Shown piece after piece: positions 27,398 through 36,061 of a DNA stretch of 64,000 bases (positions are counted from its first letter, which is position 1; the number at the start of each line of letters is the position of its first letter). The translations under genes were made by a program, and so were the position numbers. The DNA is from DAIOEK01 sp964648485 (GTDB lineage Bacteria; Chloroflexota; Anaerolineae; Anaerolineales; Anaerolineaceae), in NCBI GenBank assembly GCA_964648485.1, contig CAZYOF010000004.1, positions 124,001 through 188,000 on the forward strand, given 5' to 3'. The notes under the pieces are model-generated. The model worked only from the letters and a program-made list of their open reading frames with translations. It had not been told where the DNA came from and ran no database searches.

Positions 27398-29434
27398 ATG
27401 ATTCTAAAAAAGATTCGAAGCTATCACCTGGTTATACTACTAGCAATCCTGATTGGATTATCAACTGTTCTGGTTGCTTCTGCTTCCCCTTCCACTTTGA
27501 TGAACTGGTACAACAATGATGACGGCTTCTTTTATTTTAAAGTTGCCCAAAATATTGTTGCTGGTAAAGGCGTGACATTTGATGGAATTAACCCTACCAA
27601 TGGGTTTCATCCACTCTGGATGTTGATATGTATTCCCATATTTCTAATAAACAATGATTTGATCCTTCCGCTCAGAATGGTTGTAATTGTGTTTGGAATA
27701 CTTCAGTTGGGATCTGCGGTCGCATTATTTGATGTGTTGAAGAAGAAGATAAACCACTGGTTTGCCTTTTCACTTGCGATATCCTTTATGCTTTCCTGGT
27801 ATATGTATAGTAATACTTTCATGGGAGGGTTGGAATCAGCATTAAGTTTTTTCTTAATAATTATTACCTGGCGGCATGCAATAATTCTACGGGAAAAGAC
27901 TAATCCGAGGAAAATCGATTATTGGATTGCTGGTATTTTGGCTGGATTAACAATTCTTGCCCGTCTCGATAACATCATATTTATTGGATTTTTAAGCGTA
28001 TGGTTGATGTTTACAAGGAAGAAAGATGCTTCAATACTTTTGCTGGATGCTCTAACAGCATTAGTTATCGTTGTGTCAATCAGCATTAAGTTTATTGGTT
28101 ACCGTATTCATCCACATGCTCTATTTATTTTTATAACAATTCTTCTAGTATTCATAACAGGTATTCTTTCATTTTATCTTTTGGGATTATTTTCGATTAC
28201 ACATAAATGGTTGAAGGGTAGATCTGTTTATGTGCGGGGATTATTAGCTGGTGTAGTCGCCGCGGGAGTATCCGGGTTAATTATTCTTGCTTTAGGTCAG
28301 ATTGGTTTGCTTGAAAGGTTTTCCAAAACAGTATTATTAGTTTCGGTTCTCTTATGGATTGTTTATGCTGCAACCATCCGAAGTTGGCTTGCAGTGAAAT
28401 TTCTTGGTAATAATCTAAGCCCGACTTTAACAATATGTGATCAGTGGATTTTACTTAAAAAGTGGTTGCAAACTGCTTCTTTATATTTTTTCCCAATAAT
28501 AATTCTGGTGGGCGGTTATATCCTATGGAGCCAAGTCAATTTTGGAACTCCAATGCCAGTGAGTGGTCAAATCAAACAATGGTGGGGATCATTAGGGGCG
28601 ACTGTGTATGGATCGCCGATTTCATCTCTAGCGGAAATCAGAAGGTATGGACTGGGAGAGGAATCGCCATTTGCCCTTATCTATCAATTTTTAAATGTTA
28701 TTACCCGGTTTTCCCATTCCCATCCATATTCTTCGAGTTACTTAGCATGGGGAATAATTGGAAGTTTGTATCTGATATTTATTTTAGTTAAACAAATTTC
28801 CCGTATAGCAGCCTGGTGGGATCGATTAGGAATGATTCCATTGCTTTTAGCAACTCTATACCGTGTGGCTTATTTTTATATAAGTGGTTACGTTCACATG
28901 CGTACCTGGTACTGGACGGTTGAGACTATTTCTCTTTTTCTCTTAGTAATTATCTTGATTGTAGTCTGGATTGAATGGCAACAACATCGGCAGCATCTGA
29001 TGGTTTCAACAGGAGTATTGGTTGGTGGAATTTCGATATCAATAGTGTTAACATTTGCAGTAAACCTGCTAAATGTGTATCCACCGACAAGCAAGAGGAA
29101 TGATCCAGGCACATATCTATTAATTCCTCAAATGCTAGAAAGCATGACCCCTCCGGGTGCTGTAATAGGTACCCCCGGTGGAGGAACGGTATCCTATTTC
29201 ATAAACGACCGTACAATTATCAATCTGGATGGCTTGATGAATAGCAAAGCTTACTTCCAGGCATTGCGCAATGGAAATTTAAAAGAGCAATTGAAATCTG
29301 CAAATTTGCAATATGTTTATGTCAATGAATACACCTTACTGGAAACAAGTCCTTATCAGAAGGTTTTTTCAGGATGTGTTAATCAAGTTGGTTTGGTATA
29401 TAAAAAATCACTATTTGCTTACACTTGTAATTAA
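27398..29434 (+). CDS. Polytopic membrane glycosyltransferase-like protein (GT-C type)
   Basis: About 678 residues from ATG 27398 (MILKKIRSYHLVILL); an earlier in-frame start would lie within the sulfotransferase gene. It is rich in hydrophobic helices, more than ten by eye. The first outer loop has WYNNDDGFFYFKVAQNI, with the acidic pair that GT-C enzymes use to bind metal or the lipid-phosphate sugar, followed by TNGFHPLW. The C-terminal 120 residues are an outer soluble part. Such proteins add a sugar from a polyprenyl-phosphate donor on the outer membrane face. No close family name can be given from sequence alone. Confidence 0.7.
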   Translation: MILKKIRSYHLVILLAILIGLSTVLVASASPSTLMNWYNNDDGFFYFKVAQNIVAGKGVTFDGINPTNGFHPLWMLICIPIFLINNDLILPLRMVVIVFGILQLGSAVALFDVLKKKINHWFAFSLAISFMLSWYMYSNTFMGGLESALSFFLIIITWRHAIILREKTNPRKIDYWIAGILAGLTILARLDNIIFIGFLSVWLMFTRKKDASILLLDALTALVIVVSISIKFIGYRIHPHALFIFITILLVFITGILSFYLLGLFSITHKWLKGRSVYVRGLLAGVVAAGVSGLIILALGQIGLLERFSKTVLLVSVLLWIVYAATIRSWLAVKFLGNNLSPTLTICDQWILLKKWLQTASLYFFPIIILVGGYILWSQVNFGTPMPVSGQIKQWWGSLGATVYGSPISSLAEIRRYGLGEESPFALIYQFLNVITRFSHSHPYSSSYLAWGIIGSLYLIFILVKQISRIAAWWDRLGMIPLLLATLYRVAYFYISGYVHMRTWYWTVETISLFLLVIILIVVWIEWQQHRQHLMVSTGVLVGGISISIVLTFAVNLLNVYPPTSKRNDPGTYLLIPQMLESMTPPGAVIGTPGGGTVSYFINDRTIINLDGLMNSKAYFQALRNGNLKEQLKSANLQYVYVNEYTLLETSPYQKVFSGCVNQVGLVYKKSLFAYTCN

Positions 29435-29463
29435 TCTGATTTGGTATAGGTTTATCAATAAAG

Positions 29464-31017
29464 ATGAACGAAAACAAGAAAAAATCATTCAAATGGTGGG
29501 GAATAATACTATTAGGTGTTTATCCGATTATTTCGTTATATCAACTAAATATTGCTGAGATTGGGATTATCTATATAATCCGACCATTGATAGCCGGTAT
29601 TGTGTTTACATTCATCGCATATGGTCTGTTTTTTCTGTTGTTCAAGCATCAGGGGAAAGCGTTTATTACTTCATTTATCACCTCCATCATTTTGACAAGT
29701 TATGGCGCATTGTATAACCTGATTAATGGATGGCAATTTGGAATGTGGATTTTCGGACGGCATAGATTTCTTGTCTTTATTGTAATGCTTGTCCTTCTTG
29801 GGATAATATGGGGGATTTCAAAAATCAAAACTCCCGTAATTTCGAATCTGGAGAAAATCGCAGCCATGATTTGTATCATTATGGTTGTTCTTCCGATTTT
29901 TCAAATAAGTTTACATTATCAGAAAATTCGATTTCCCGATTCCTCGAGAATTAACAATAAAGCAGTGATTTCAACAGCGCCAAATAATCATCCAGATGTT
30001 TACTATTTTCTTTTAGACAGCTATGCTCGCGAAGATTATATTAAATCAAAAATGGACTACGATAATTCTGGATTTATCAGTCAACTGGAGATGCGTGGGT
30101 TCCAGGTGGTAGATTGTAGTCTTAGCAATTTCACTGCAACCCGGCTTTCGTTAAGTAGCTCTCTGAATTTGGATTATGTTCAAAATCTGGATGATAGCCT
30201 ATCGCCTTCCAACAAAGATGCCTCAATTCTTGATCCGTATATTCAAAAGAGCAAAGTTGTGAAGTATTTTGAAGATTTAGGCTACACAACCATTGCTTAT
30301 GAGACAGGTTATCCATTTACAGAATTAACAAATTCTGACTACTACATCAGATCAATTGCGAATCCTATTGCTCTTCCATACATTACTGAATTCGAAGCTC
30401 TTGTAATGAATAACACCATTCTTGCCGCTACCCACAATATTCCTTTTATAGAAAAAAAACTTGGGTTAAGTTTTCCCTACAAAAGTAAATATAATCGGCA
30501 AAAGTTTATTTTGAATAACATTTCATCAACGCTTGATATACCTGGACCGAAATTCTATTTTATCCACCTGGTAACAAATCACCGACCATATATCTTTGAT
30601 TCTGACGGGTCAATTCTTACTGATAAGAATTATTATCTTAATGATGGTGTACCAATAGATGATAATTATTACATTTCAGGTTATCAGAAATCTTTAGATT
30701 TTACCAACCCTCAGATAATCACTAATGTTGATAAAATCATTTATGCCAGTAAAGTAAAACCGATTATTCTTTTGCAGGGGGATCACGGGGTCAGATCTCC
30801 CGGAAGAATTAGTATCTTCCTTTCGGTTTACGGGCTATCTGAAAATACCATTTTGCCTGAAAACCTTTCACCGGTAAATCTATTCAGGTTTGTTTTTAAT
30901 GATAGGTTTGGAGAAAATTATCCGTTGCTTCCTAATCATTACTATTCATCTAACGTAAACAAAGATCCATTTAATTTTGAAGAATTTCCTGTTACTGATC
31001 CTTGTAAAATCTATTGA
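29464..31017 (+). CDS. Membrane protein with alkaline-phosphatase-superfamily domain (paralogue 3)
   Basis: A 517-residue member of the same group as 18353, 22450 and 32785. After four to five membrane helices with SYGALY and GRHRFLVF, the outer domain shows DVYYFLLDSYARED, SNFTATRLSLSSSLNLDY with the conserved Thr of TRLS, HLVTNHRPYIFDSDG and PIILLQGDHGVR. The C-terminus has SPVNLFRFVFNDRFG. The metal-type His/Asp residues are kept, so it should be active. It is the most AT-rich and divergent of the four by eye. Role inferred: modification of the exported glycan with, or removal of, a phospho- or sulfo-group. Confidence 0.77.
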   Translation: MNENKKKSFKWWGIILLGVYPIISLYQLNIAEIGIIYIIRPLIAGIVFTFIAYGLFFLLFKHQGKAFITSFITSIILTSYGALYNLINGWQFGMWIFGRHRFLVFIVMLVLLGIIWGISKIKTPVISNLEKIAAMICIIMVVLPIFQISLHYQKIRFPDSSRINNKAVISTAPNNHPDVYYFLLDSYAREDYIKSKMDYDNSGFISQLEMRGFQVVDCSLSNFTATRLSLSSSLNLDYVQNLDDSLSPSNKDASILDPYIQKSKVVKYFEDLGYTTIAYETGYPFTELTNSDYYIRSIANPIALPYITEFEALVMNNTILAATHNIPFIEKKLGLSFPYKSKYNRQKFILNNISSTLDIPGPKFYFIHLVTNHRPYIFDSDGSILTDKNYYLNDGVPIDDNYYISGYQKSLDFTNPQIITNVDKIIYASKVKPIILLQGDHGVRSPGRISIFLSVYGLSENTILPENLSPVNLFRFVFNDRFGENYPLLPNHYYSSNVNKDPFNFEEFPVTDPCKIY

Positions 31018-31022
31018 AGACA

Positions 31023-31970
31023 ATGAATAATCTTCCTGTATGTTCAGTAGTTATCCGCGCGTTCAATGAAGAGAAATACATTGAACGACTTTTTGTGGGA
31101 ATTCAACAACAGACTATTAAACAAGTTGAAATAATATTGGTGGATTCTGGCTCAACAGATCGCACATTGGAAATAGCTTCTCGCTATCAGGTAAAGATAG
31201 TTCAGATTAAACCTGAAGATTTTACTTTTGGTAGATCATTAAATATGGGCATTTCTCAAGCGAATGCCGATTTAGTTGTCATGGCAAGTGCACATGTCTA
31301 TCCAGTTTATCCTGACTGGCTAGAATCTCTGATTAAACCATTTGAATCATCTAAGGTTGCATTAACATACGGCAAGCAAAGAGGTTACGATGGTAGTAAA
31401 TTTTCAGAACACCAAATCTTTGCGCAGTGGTTCCCCGATTCGCATTACCCAGATCAAACCTACCCATTCTGTAACAACGCCAATGCAGCTATCCGTAGGG
31501 CATTATGGATCGAGAATCAATATGATGAAATGCTTCCCGGCTTGGAAGATATCGATTGGGCGAACCGCATGATCCTTCAGGGTAAAACAATTCAATATGT
31601 CCCTGAAGCTGAGATCATTCATATTCACAATGAAACTCCGGTTGGCGTTGGAAACCGCTATTTGCGGGAAGCCATGGCATTTAAAAAGATATTTCCTCAA
31701 GAACGTTTTGGATTGTGGGATTTATTTCGTCTAACCTGGGTAAACATCCTGCATGATTTTCGAATTGCCCGCGAACAAGGTATGATATCGGGCGTTTGGA
31801 GAGAGATTATCTGGTTCCGGGTGATGCAGTTCTGGGGAACTTATCGTGGCTATCGCCAATCTGGACCATTAACATGGCATTTGCGTAAGCGTTTTTATTA
31901 TCCTGGAGATATGGATACCAATCATAAAAAATCTAGCCGAAAAATTCAACCAATTCAGTATAATGAGTAA
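31023..31970 (+). CDS. Glycosyltransferase family 2
   Basis: About 315 residues from ATG 31023; a TTG at 31014 inside the upstream stop is a less likely start. It is a standard GT2: VCSVVIRAFNEEKYIERL, IILVDSGSTDRTLEIA and, further on, FGRSLNMGISQANADLVVM. CNNANAAIRRALW and LPGLEDIDWANRMIL carry the acceptor-side ED motif. A DXD-type motif is replaced by SAHVYP, as in some rhamnosyltransferase-like GT2 enzymes. There is no membrane helix. It likely adds one sugar to the lipid-linked unit; the identity is unknown. Confidence 0.87.
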   Translation: MNNLPVCSVVIRAFNEEKYIERLFVGIQQQTIKQVEIILVDSGSTDRTLEIASRYQVKIVQIKPEDFTFGRSLNMGISQANADLVVMASAHVYPVYPDWLESLIKPFESSKVALTYGKQRGYDGSKFSEHQIFAQWFPDSHYPDQTYPFCNNANAAIRRALWIENQYDEMLPGLEDIDWANRMILQGKTIQYVPEAEIIHIHNETPVGVGNRYLREAMAFKKIFPQERFGLWDLFRLTWVNILHDFRIAREQGMISGVWREIIWFRVMQFWGTYRGYRQSGPLTWHLRKRFYYPGDMDTNHKKSSRKIQPIQYNE

Positions 31971-31987
31971 AAAAGTGAGTTAACCGC

Positions 31988-32668
31988 ATGGCTGAAAAAA
32001 GAATCGCTGCATTAATTCCAATGCGTCATCACTCTCAACGGGTGCCAGGTAAGAATTATCGTCCGATGGTGGGGAAACCATTGTTTATGCATATACTGGA
32101 TTCTCTCATGAGGGTACCGGAGATTGAGAAGATTGCTATCGATACCGACAGCCCAATTATTCTTGAGATCCTTGAAAAAGATTACCCTAAAGTAATAAAA
32201 ATCGAGAGACCTGTATATTTACAAGCGGATGATATTCCAATGAACGAAATCCTAATGTATGACATCAGCCAGTTAAATGCAGATTTTTACATGCAAACCC
32301 ATTCCACCAATCCATTGTTAAAATCTGAGACAATATCCAAAGCATTGAACACTTTTCTGGCTAAATATCCTGCATATGATTCCATGTTTAGTGTTACCCG
32401 TCGCCAGGTTAGATATTGGGATGAACTGGGCAGAGCGATCAATCATAACCCCGCGATTCTTATTCGGACTCAAGATTTACCTCCAGTCTATGAAGAGAAT
32501 TCCTGTTTTTATGTTTTCACTAAATCAAGTCTGGAAACCAAGCGTAATCGATTAGGTAATCGACCGCTAATGTATGAAATTTCCCCTGAAGAAGCATGGG
32601 ATGTGGATGAAGAGATCGATTTTAAGATGGCAGAACTTATGCTTTCATTAAGGAATGCTAATCAATAA
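31988..32668 (+). CDS. Acylneuraminate/CMP-sugar cytidylyltransferase
   Basis: A 226-residue single-domain cytidylyltransferase. The N-terminal CTP loop is AALIPMRHHSQRVPGKNYRP, a variant of the usual R-x-G-SKR/RVPGKN signature with histidines in place of glycines. IAIDTDSP, FYMQTHSTNPLL and the late metal aspartate pair WDVDEEIDFKMAE are all present. It is the third such enzyme in the locus and the only one without partner domains. It probably makes another CMP-activated acid or serves one of the two synthases. After it comes the largest intergenic gap of the locus. Confidence 0.82.
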   Translation: MAEKRIAALIPMRHHSQRVPGKNYRPMVGKPLFMHILDSLMRVPEIEKIAIDTDSPIILEILEKDYPKVIKIERPVYLQADDIPMNEILMYDISQLNADFYMQTHSTNPLLKSETISKALNTFLAKYPAYDSMFSVTRRQVRYWDELGRAINHNPAILIRTQDLPPVYEENSCFYVFTKSSLETKRNRLGNRPLMYEISPEEAWDVDEEIDFKMAELMLSLRNANQ

Positions 32669-32704
32669 AAATTTCTGCAGGGTTATAATTTATGAACTCT
32701 CAAT

Positions 32705-32730
32705 GATAGCTATTAAATCGACTAGCTATC
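32705..32730 (+). repeat. Perfect 8-bp inverted repeat in the largest gap of the glycan locus
   Basis: GATAGCTA and TAGCTATC are separated by ten bases within the 116-base gap 32669-32784. A TATAAT at 32684-32689 lies upstream, but no convincing -35 box is seen. There is no T-run downstream, so this is more like an operator or an mRNA hairpin than a terminator. Confidence 0.4.
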
Positions 32731-32784
32731 AGGAAATTATGGCTGTTGAATAATAATCATTAGTCAGAAAGAATAAAAAAATTA

Positions 32785-34311
32785 ATGCGTCAATCACGAA
32801 CGTTCCACTGGTTTTTATACCCTTTTTTACTGGCACTTTATCCACCGGTTTCTTTGTTCTCTGCCAATTTAGGGCAAGTGGGCATCGAAAAGGTCATATT
32901 CCCTTTAGCATTTTCGATTAGTGTAGCAGTCTTGGTCTGTCTATTATTTTTCATATTTGTAAAGGATATCGAAAAAACTGCATTGTTATCTTCAGTATTT
33001 CTGGTATCTTTTTTTTCCTACGGACATTTTTATGGGTTGGTGGAAGGCTACTCACTTGGAGATTTGATTATAGGCAGGCATCGCTTTCTGGTGGTGATAT
33101 GGGTCATTATCAGTGTTATGATCCTCGCTGGGATCTTACGACTCAGTAATATACCTGTGCAACTTCATAAAATGGTTACGATTTTTGCTGTTGCCCTCTT
33201 GATCATGCCTGTAATTCAAATCACTTTATCCCTGGGAAATTCCACTAAGGCAGTCGTTTCAAGCGAATCAGGAGAATCTCAGGATATTCAATTATCGCAG
33301 GGATATAAACCAGATATTTACTACATTATCCTGGATACTTACACCAGAAGTGATATTTTAAGAGATGAATATGGGTATGATAATTCGGAATTTATAAACT
33401 ACTTAAGAAATACTGGTTTTTACGTTGCTGATTGTGCCAAAGCTAACTACAATCAGACAAATCTCTCATTGTACCTGTCGTTAAATATGGATTATCTTGC
33501 CAATCCAGGCGATTTTGAAGATATCAGCCTGGGGCGTGGTATTCGTTATAATGCAGCTCGGCTAAAGTTAGAAGAATTGGGTTACAAAACGGTGGCATTC
33601 GAAACCGGTTATAACTTCACTGAATGGTTTAATGCTAATTATTATTTTCTTCCAACTAGTTCGGCACTTGGTACGCAGTCTGTTTTAAGCAGGCTGGGTA
33701 GTTTTGATATCATGTTCCTTCGCAACACATTTCTGGCTCCAGTTGTGGATGCGAATATTCAAAAGGCGAATTATGCAGAAGAATCCTACCGGCGAGCTGT
33801 AACCCTGTTTACACTGGAGAAGCTCAAGGAAGTGCCGCAAATTACCGGTCCCAAGCTGGTATTTGTCCATCTGAGTATTAATCATCCTCCATTTGTTTTT
33901 GATGCATCTGGAGGAGCAAACCCTGATTTGATTAAAGTAATCAAACCAAAAACAGAAAACGATGCATACTACAAAGGGTATCGGGGAACATTTCCATTTA
34001 CCGATGTTAAGATGAAAGAGGTTGTTAATACCATTATTGAAAATTCAAAACAACCTCCAGTGATCATTCTGCAAGGCGATCATGGACCGGAAAGAGTTGG
34101 TTCAAGTAAACATTATGAAATACTTAATGCACTCTACCTTCCCGGTGTGGATTACAGTGATTTATACCCAACTCTTTCACCAATAAATACATTTCGAATT
34201 GTAATGAATAAATATTTCGGGCAAAATTATCAACTTCTCCCTGATCAATCTTATTCATCGCGCCCGGGCGAATTAACTCATATGATACCCATTCAGTGCC
34301 CGGCAGATTAA
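32785..34311 (+). CDS. Membrane protein with alkaline-phosphatase-superfamily domain (paralogue 4)
   Basis: A 508-residue fourth member of the group. The N-terminus has about five helices with FSYGHFY followed by GRHRFLVV. The outer domain reads DIYYIILDTYTRSD, ANYNQTNLSLYLSLNMDY with the conserved Thr of TNLS, VHLSINHPPFVFDASG and VIILQGDHGPE, then SPINTFRIVMNKYFG. No Shine-Dalgarno is obvious before ATG 32785. It is preceded by a 116-base gap, so it may head a separate transcription unit. As with its paralogues, the residues fit a metal-dependent transferase or hydrolase, and there is no formylglycine site. Confidence 0.78.
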   Translation: MRQSRTFHWFLYPFLLALYPPVSLFSANLGQVGIEKVIFPLAFSISVAVLVCLLFFIFVKDIEKTALLSSVFLVSFFSYGHFYGLVEGYSLGDLIIGRHRFLVVIWVIISVMILAGILRLSNIPVQLHKMVTIFAVALLIMPVIQITLSLGNSTKAVVSSESGESQDIQLSQGYKPDIYYIILDTYTRSDILRDEYGYDNSEFINYLRNTGFYVADCAKANYNQTNLSLYLSLNMDYLANPGDFEDISLGRGIRYNAARLKLEELGYKTVAFETGYNFTEWFNANYYFLPTSSALGTQSVLSRLGSFDIMFLRNTFLAPVVDANIQKANYAEESYRRAVTLFTLEKLKEVPQITGPKLVFVHLSINHPPFVFDASGGANPDLIKVIKPKTENDAYYKGYRGTFPFTDVKMKEVVNTIIENSKQPPVIILQGDHGPERVGSSKHYEILNALYLPGVDYSDLYPTLSPINTFRIVMNKYFGQNYQLLPDQSYSSRPGELTHMIPIQCPAD

Positions 34312-34319
34312 GGACCTAA

Positions 34320-35294
34320 ATGAAAACAGTACTTATATCCGCTCCTTATATGATCCCATTCCTGGATCGATTCAGACCTGTATTTCAGAATTACGAAATA
34401 GAATTGTTACTTACAGATGTTAAGGAAAGGCTATCTGAGTCTGAACTTTTGCACCTTGCGGGGCAGTTTGATGGAGCCATTTGTGGTGATGACCGATTTA
34501 CTGCCAGAGTCATCGAGGCTTGTGCGCCCCGGTTGAAGGTAATCTCCAAATGGGGAACAGGGATCGATTCAATCAATCAAGCTGCGGCAGCAAAATTTGG
34601 AGTTCAGGTGAGGAGAACTCCAAACGCTTTTACTGTGCCTGTTTCGGATTCAGTTTTGGGGTATATTTTGGCTTTTGCGCGGCGCCAGCCATGGATGGAC
34701 CGCTATATGAAAGAAAGGCAGTGGGAAAAAATTCCAGGAAGAGCATTATCTGAATGTTCACTGGGGGTGATTGGCGTGGGGAATATTGGAAAAGCAGTGA
34801 TTCGAAAAGCCAGAGCATTTGGTATGAGATGCTACGGAAATGATATTATTGAAATTGATCCTGATTTCATTTCTGCAAATGATGTTGAAATGACATCTTT
34901 GGAAGATATGATAAGTAAAGTTGATTTTCTAAGCGTCAATTGTGATTTGAACCCGGGAAGTTTTCATCTGATTAATTCTGAACGGTTGTCAGGCTGCAAG
35001 CACGGATGTGTTTTAATCAATACTGCACGCGGACCAATTGTGGATGAGGCTGCCCTGATTGAGGCTCTCGAGTCTGGAATATTGGCAGGAGCAGGTTTAG
35101 ACGTGTTTGAAGTGGAACCACTACCTGAAACGAGTCCATTGATAAAAATGGAACAGGTAATGCTGGCTCCCCATAATTCAAACTCAAGCCCGGCAGCGTG
35201 GGAAAAAGTGCATTGGAATACGATCAGGAACCTGTTGGAGGGATTAAATATTCCCTGTTCTGATCTGGTAAAGTATCAGGAACCTGGAGAGTGA
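34320..35294 (+). CDS. D-isomer-specific 2-hydroxyacid dehydrogenase (phosphoglycerate dehydrogenase-like)
   Basis: A 324-residue NAD-dependent dehydrogenase. The NAD-binding motif is GVIGVGNIGKAVIRKA (GxGxxG) at about residues 148-163. The catalytic Arg lies in NTARGPIVDEAAL, the Glu in FEVEPLP and the His in LAPHNSNSS, where H..S replaces the common HxxGxT. AAGGA is close before ATG 34320. It has no ACT domain, so it is shorter than typical SerA. In a glycan locus it may oxidise a glycerate-like or aldonate precursor. The substrate is not determined. Confidence 0.85.
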   Translation: MKTVLISAPYMIPFLDRFRPVFQNYEIELLLTDVKERLSESELLHLAGQFDGAICGDDRFTARVIEACAPRLKVISKWGTGIDSINQAAAAKFGVQVRRTPNAFTVPVSDSVLGYILAFARRQPWMDRYMKERQWEKIPGRALSECSLGVIGVGNIGKAVIRKARAFGMRCYGNDIIEIDPDFISANDVEMTSLEDMISKVDFLSVNCDLNPGSFHLINSERLSGCKHGCVLINTARGPIVDEAALIEALESGILAGAGLDVFEVEPLPETSPLIKMEQVMLAPHNSNSSPAAWEKVHWNTIRNLLEGLNIPCSDLVKYQEPGE

Positions 35295-35296
35295 AG

Positions 35297-36061
35297 ATGA
35301 CCAATCAATCGATGACAGTACTGATAACAGGTGCTTCCGGAGGGGTTGGTCGCGCTACTGTGAAACTATTCTCTCAAAAAGGGTGGCGCGTGATTGGTGT
35401 TGACCGCTCATTAGAGGCGGAAGATTTTCCTGTAGATGGATTATTTATTCAGGCTGATATTTCCAACCCGGAGGATATTCGAAGAGTATATGATGACACT
35501 TTTCGTTTCTCTCAATCTCTGAACGCTGTTGTAAACAATGCCGCCTACCAGGTTGTAAAACCCATTTTGGATACATCCGTTGAAGAATGGGATGCAGTGA
35601 TGACTTCCAATTTGCGTTCCGTTTTTCTTGGCGCGAAATTGGCACACCCATTGATAAAAAACGCAGGTGGTGGATCCATTGTAAATGTATCATCGGTGCA
35701 TGCAGTTGCTACCTCTGCAAATATTGCAGCATATGCAGCCAGTAAAGGCGGCATGCTTGCATTAACTCGCGCAATGGCAATTGAATTTGCCCAGGATAAC
35801 ATCCGGGTAAATGCGATTTTGCCTGGAGCGGTTGATACTCCTATGCTTCGGGCGGGTTTGAATCGTGGACATCTGGATGGAGGTAATGTAACAGACCGAC
35901 TGGAGAATCTCGCAAGAAAAACTGTAAACGGAAGGATAGGTCAACCAGCAGAGATCGCTTCAGCAATATATTTCCTCTCGGATAGTTCACAATCTTCCTT
36001 TATGACAGGACAAGCACTTGTTGTTGACGGCGGCGCGACAGCGCGATTGAGTACAGAATGA
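35297..36061 (+). CDS. Short-chain dehydrogenase/reductase
   Basis: A classical SDR of about 254 residues from ATG 35297, chosen because GGAGAG lies six bases before it; the GTG at 35291 sits on that site. Motifs: TGASGGVGRA for cofactor, VNNAAY, VNVSSVHAV and catalytic YAASKGGMLALTRA, ending in LVVDGGATAR. It follows the 2-hydroxyacid dehydrogenase directly and overlaps the next gene as ATGA. It probably acts with the dehydrogenase on one sugar or polyol precursor. The substrate is unknown. Confidence 0.86.
   Translation: MTNQSMTVLITGASGGVGRATVKLFSQKGWRVIGVDRSLEAEDFPVDGLFIQADISNPEDIRRVYDDTFRFSQSLNAVVNNAAYQVVKPILDTSVEEWDAVMTSNLRSVFLGAKLAHPLIKNAGGGSIVNVSSVHAVATSANIAAYAASKGGMLALTRAMAIEFAQDNIRVNAILPGAVDTPMLRAGLNRGHLDGGNVTDRLENLARKTVNGRIGQPAEIASAIYFLSDSSQSSFMTGQALVVDGGATARLSTE

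Noticed and set aside
18353..34311. Calling the four alkaline-phosphatase-like proteins sulfatases
   Set aside because: None has the CxPxR or SxPxR formylglycine motif at the nucleophile position, so classical sulfatase activity is not supported.
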